In this document: piece by piece, positions 6,761 through 7,492 of the stretch | How the letters are laid out: each line of letters starts with the position of its first letter | How positions within the stretch are numbered: the first letter of the stretch is position 1 | DNA from: an uncultured Paracoccaceae bacterium | GTDB lineage: Bacteria; Pseudomonadota; Alphaproteobacteria; Rhodobacterales; Rhodobacteraceae | Length of the DNA: 7,492 bases | NCBI GenBank assembly: GCA_937927675.1 | Contig: CALBSG010000010.1 | Coordinates: forward strand, 1 to 7,492 | Reading direction: 5' to 3' | Notes under the pieces: generated by a model | Databases searched by the model: none | The model's input: only the letters and a program-made list of their open reading frames with translations | Told to the model about the DNA's origin: nothing | Program-made: the position numbers and the translations under genes

Positions 6761-6931
6761 TCAAGGCTTGATCTTGCCGTTGACCCGCAGCGCCTCGGGC
6801 CAACCCCAGATCTGCTCAATCCCCCACAAGGTTATGCCAATCGCCACAATGGTCAGCACAAATTTGACATGAGAGGCCGAGGGCGGATTGCGCGCCCATT
6901 TCGCCATTCGTATCAGCCAGGTCAGGGTCAT
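6761..6931 (-). CDS. 56-residue single-pass membrane protein coupled to hpt
   Basis: This is a small gene with no assigned function. Reading from ATG 6931 to TGA 6761 gives 56 residues: a basic N-terminus (MTLTWLIRMAKWARNPPS), one hydrophobic segment at about 22-42 (VKFVLTIVAIGITLWGIEQI) and a short polar tail ending GKIKP. The positive-inside rule suggests the N-terminus is cytoplasmic. The start overlaps the hpt stop by four bases (ATGA, 6928-6931), the classic arrangement for translational coupling, which strongly supports that it is expressed. I recall similar short tryptophan- and arginine-rich proteins directly after hpt in Rhodobacterales, but cannot confirm it here. It could be an unstudied conserved membrane peptide; no enzyme motif is visible. 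Confidence 0.75.
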   Translation of the reverse strand: MTLTWLIRMAKWARNPPSASHVKFVLTIVAIGITLWGIEQIWGWPEALRVNGKIKP

Positions 6932-7473
6932 TCCGGATCGGTAAAACGTACCTTGCCGATGAAGGGCAGGTTGCGGTTGCGTTGCGCGAAGTCAATGCCG
7001 TAACCCACGACAAATTCATCGGGAATCTCGAATCCGGTCCAAGTGGCCCGAATGTCCACTTCGCGGCGCGAAGGCTTGTCCAGCAGCGCGCAAACCTCCA
7101 GCCGGCGGGGTTCGCGGCTCAGGAGCAGGCGCTTGACATGGCTGAGCGTAAAGCCGGTATCGACGATGTCTTCGACCACCAGCACATCTTGGCCCGCAAT
7201 CTCGCCGCGCAGGTCTTTCAGGATGCGCACCTCGCGGCTGGAATGCATGGCATCGCCGTAAGAGGAGGCTTCCAGAAAATCCACCTGCACCGGCAGGTCG
7301 ATTTCGCGCACAAGGTCTGCAATGAACACAAAAGAGCCGCGCAAGAGCCCCACCACCACGAGCTTGTCGCAATCGCGGTAATGCGCGGTGATTTCGGCGG
7401 CCAGTTGTTCAACCCGTGCGGCGATGGCCTTGGCCGAAATCATCTGATCGATCACATAAGCGCGGTGTGGCAT
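6928..7473 (-). CDS. hpt: Hypoxanthine phosphoribosyltransferase
   Basis: This cytosolic purine-salvage enzyme converts hypoxanthine (and often guanine) plus PRPP to IMP (GMP) and pyrophosphate. The 181-residue product is of normal family length. Visible signatures are GLLRGS (42-47, pyrophosphate loop), the flexible-loop motif SSYGD (70-74), the PRPP-binding motif VLVVEDIVDTG (97-107) with the acidic pair E101-D102, the purine-contacting lysine K133 in LLDKPSRR, and FVVGYGID (154-161), which includes the base-stacking and metal-binding region. The start is ATG 7473, preceded by AAGAGG five bases upstream. The frame ends by overlapping the next small gene with ATGA. It is the first gene in view of a four-gene minus-strand block; its promoter is outside the window. 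Confidence 0.96.
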   Translation of the reverse strand: MPHRAYVIDQMISAKAIAARVEQLAAEITAHYRDCDKLVVVGLLRGSFVFIADLVREIDLPVQVDFLEASSYGDAMHSSREVRILKDLRGEIAGQDVLVVEDIVDTGFTLSHVKRLLLSREPRRLEVCALLDKPSRREVDIRATWTGFEIPDEFVVGYGIDFAQRNRNLPFIGKVRFTDPE

Positions 7474-7492
7474 AGGGGCCTCTTGATTTTGC

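Noticed and set aside
1..7492. A defence system, mobile element, CRISPR array, tRNA or riboswitch
   Set aside because: Both strands were read for repeats, transposase or integrase motifs and RNA signatures; every sizeable stretch is explained by housekeeping genes.

Overview
The window reads as a high-GC alphaproteobacterial chromosome segment, most likely Rhodobacterales/Rhodobacteraceae. I base this on the LipA N-terminus and start context, the first two thirds of TypA, codon use dominated by GGC, CGC and TCG, and the pairing of hpt with a tiny membrane-protein gene, which I recall as common in that order. No database search was possible, so the placement is from memory of family patterns.

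Layout, left to right. Positions 1-107 hold the start of mscL (mechanosensitive channel) on the minus strand, cut by the window edge and clearly AT-richer (43% GC) than the rest. Next on the minus strand are typA/bipA (135-1964), a YitT-family membrane protein (2043-2645), a LysE-family exporter (2675-3220) and aquaporin aqpZ (3334-4008). A near-perfect intrinsic terminator (3287-3316) separates aqpZ from lysE. lipA (lipoyl synthase, TTG start) is the only plus-strand gene, at 4152-5102, divergent from aqpZ. It converges on a minus-strand block that reads hpt (6928-7473), an unlisted 56-residue membrane protein (6761-6931, ATGA overlap with hpt), a diheme cytochrome c (5793-6686) and a glutathione S-transferase-like gene (5168-5782).

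Functionally this is housekeeping: ribosome-associated GTPase, lipoate synthesis, purine salvage, water channel, small-molecule export and periplasmic electron transfer. I see no mobile element, CRISPR array, tRNA/rRNA or defence system.

The most notable signal is inside typA. Up to about residue 381 the protein and codons look alphaproteobacterial. From about residue 382 to the end the protein matches the betaproteobacterial/gammaproteobacterial BipA pattern and glycine codon use changes abruptly: GGT is 2 of about 31 glycines before the join and 13 of 25 after it. The AT-rich mscL follows directly. The left ~850 bases may therefore come from another lineage, either by recombination in a conserved stretch or by a chimeric assembly join.
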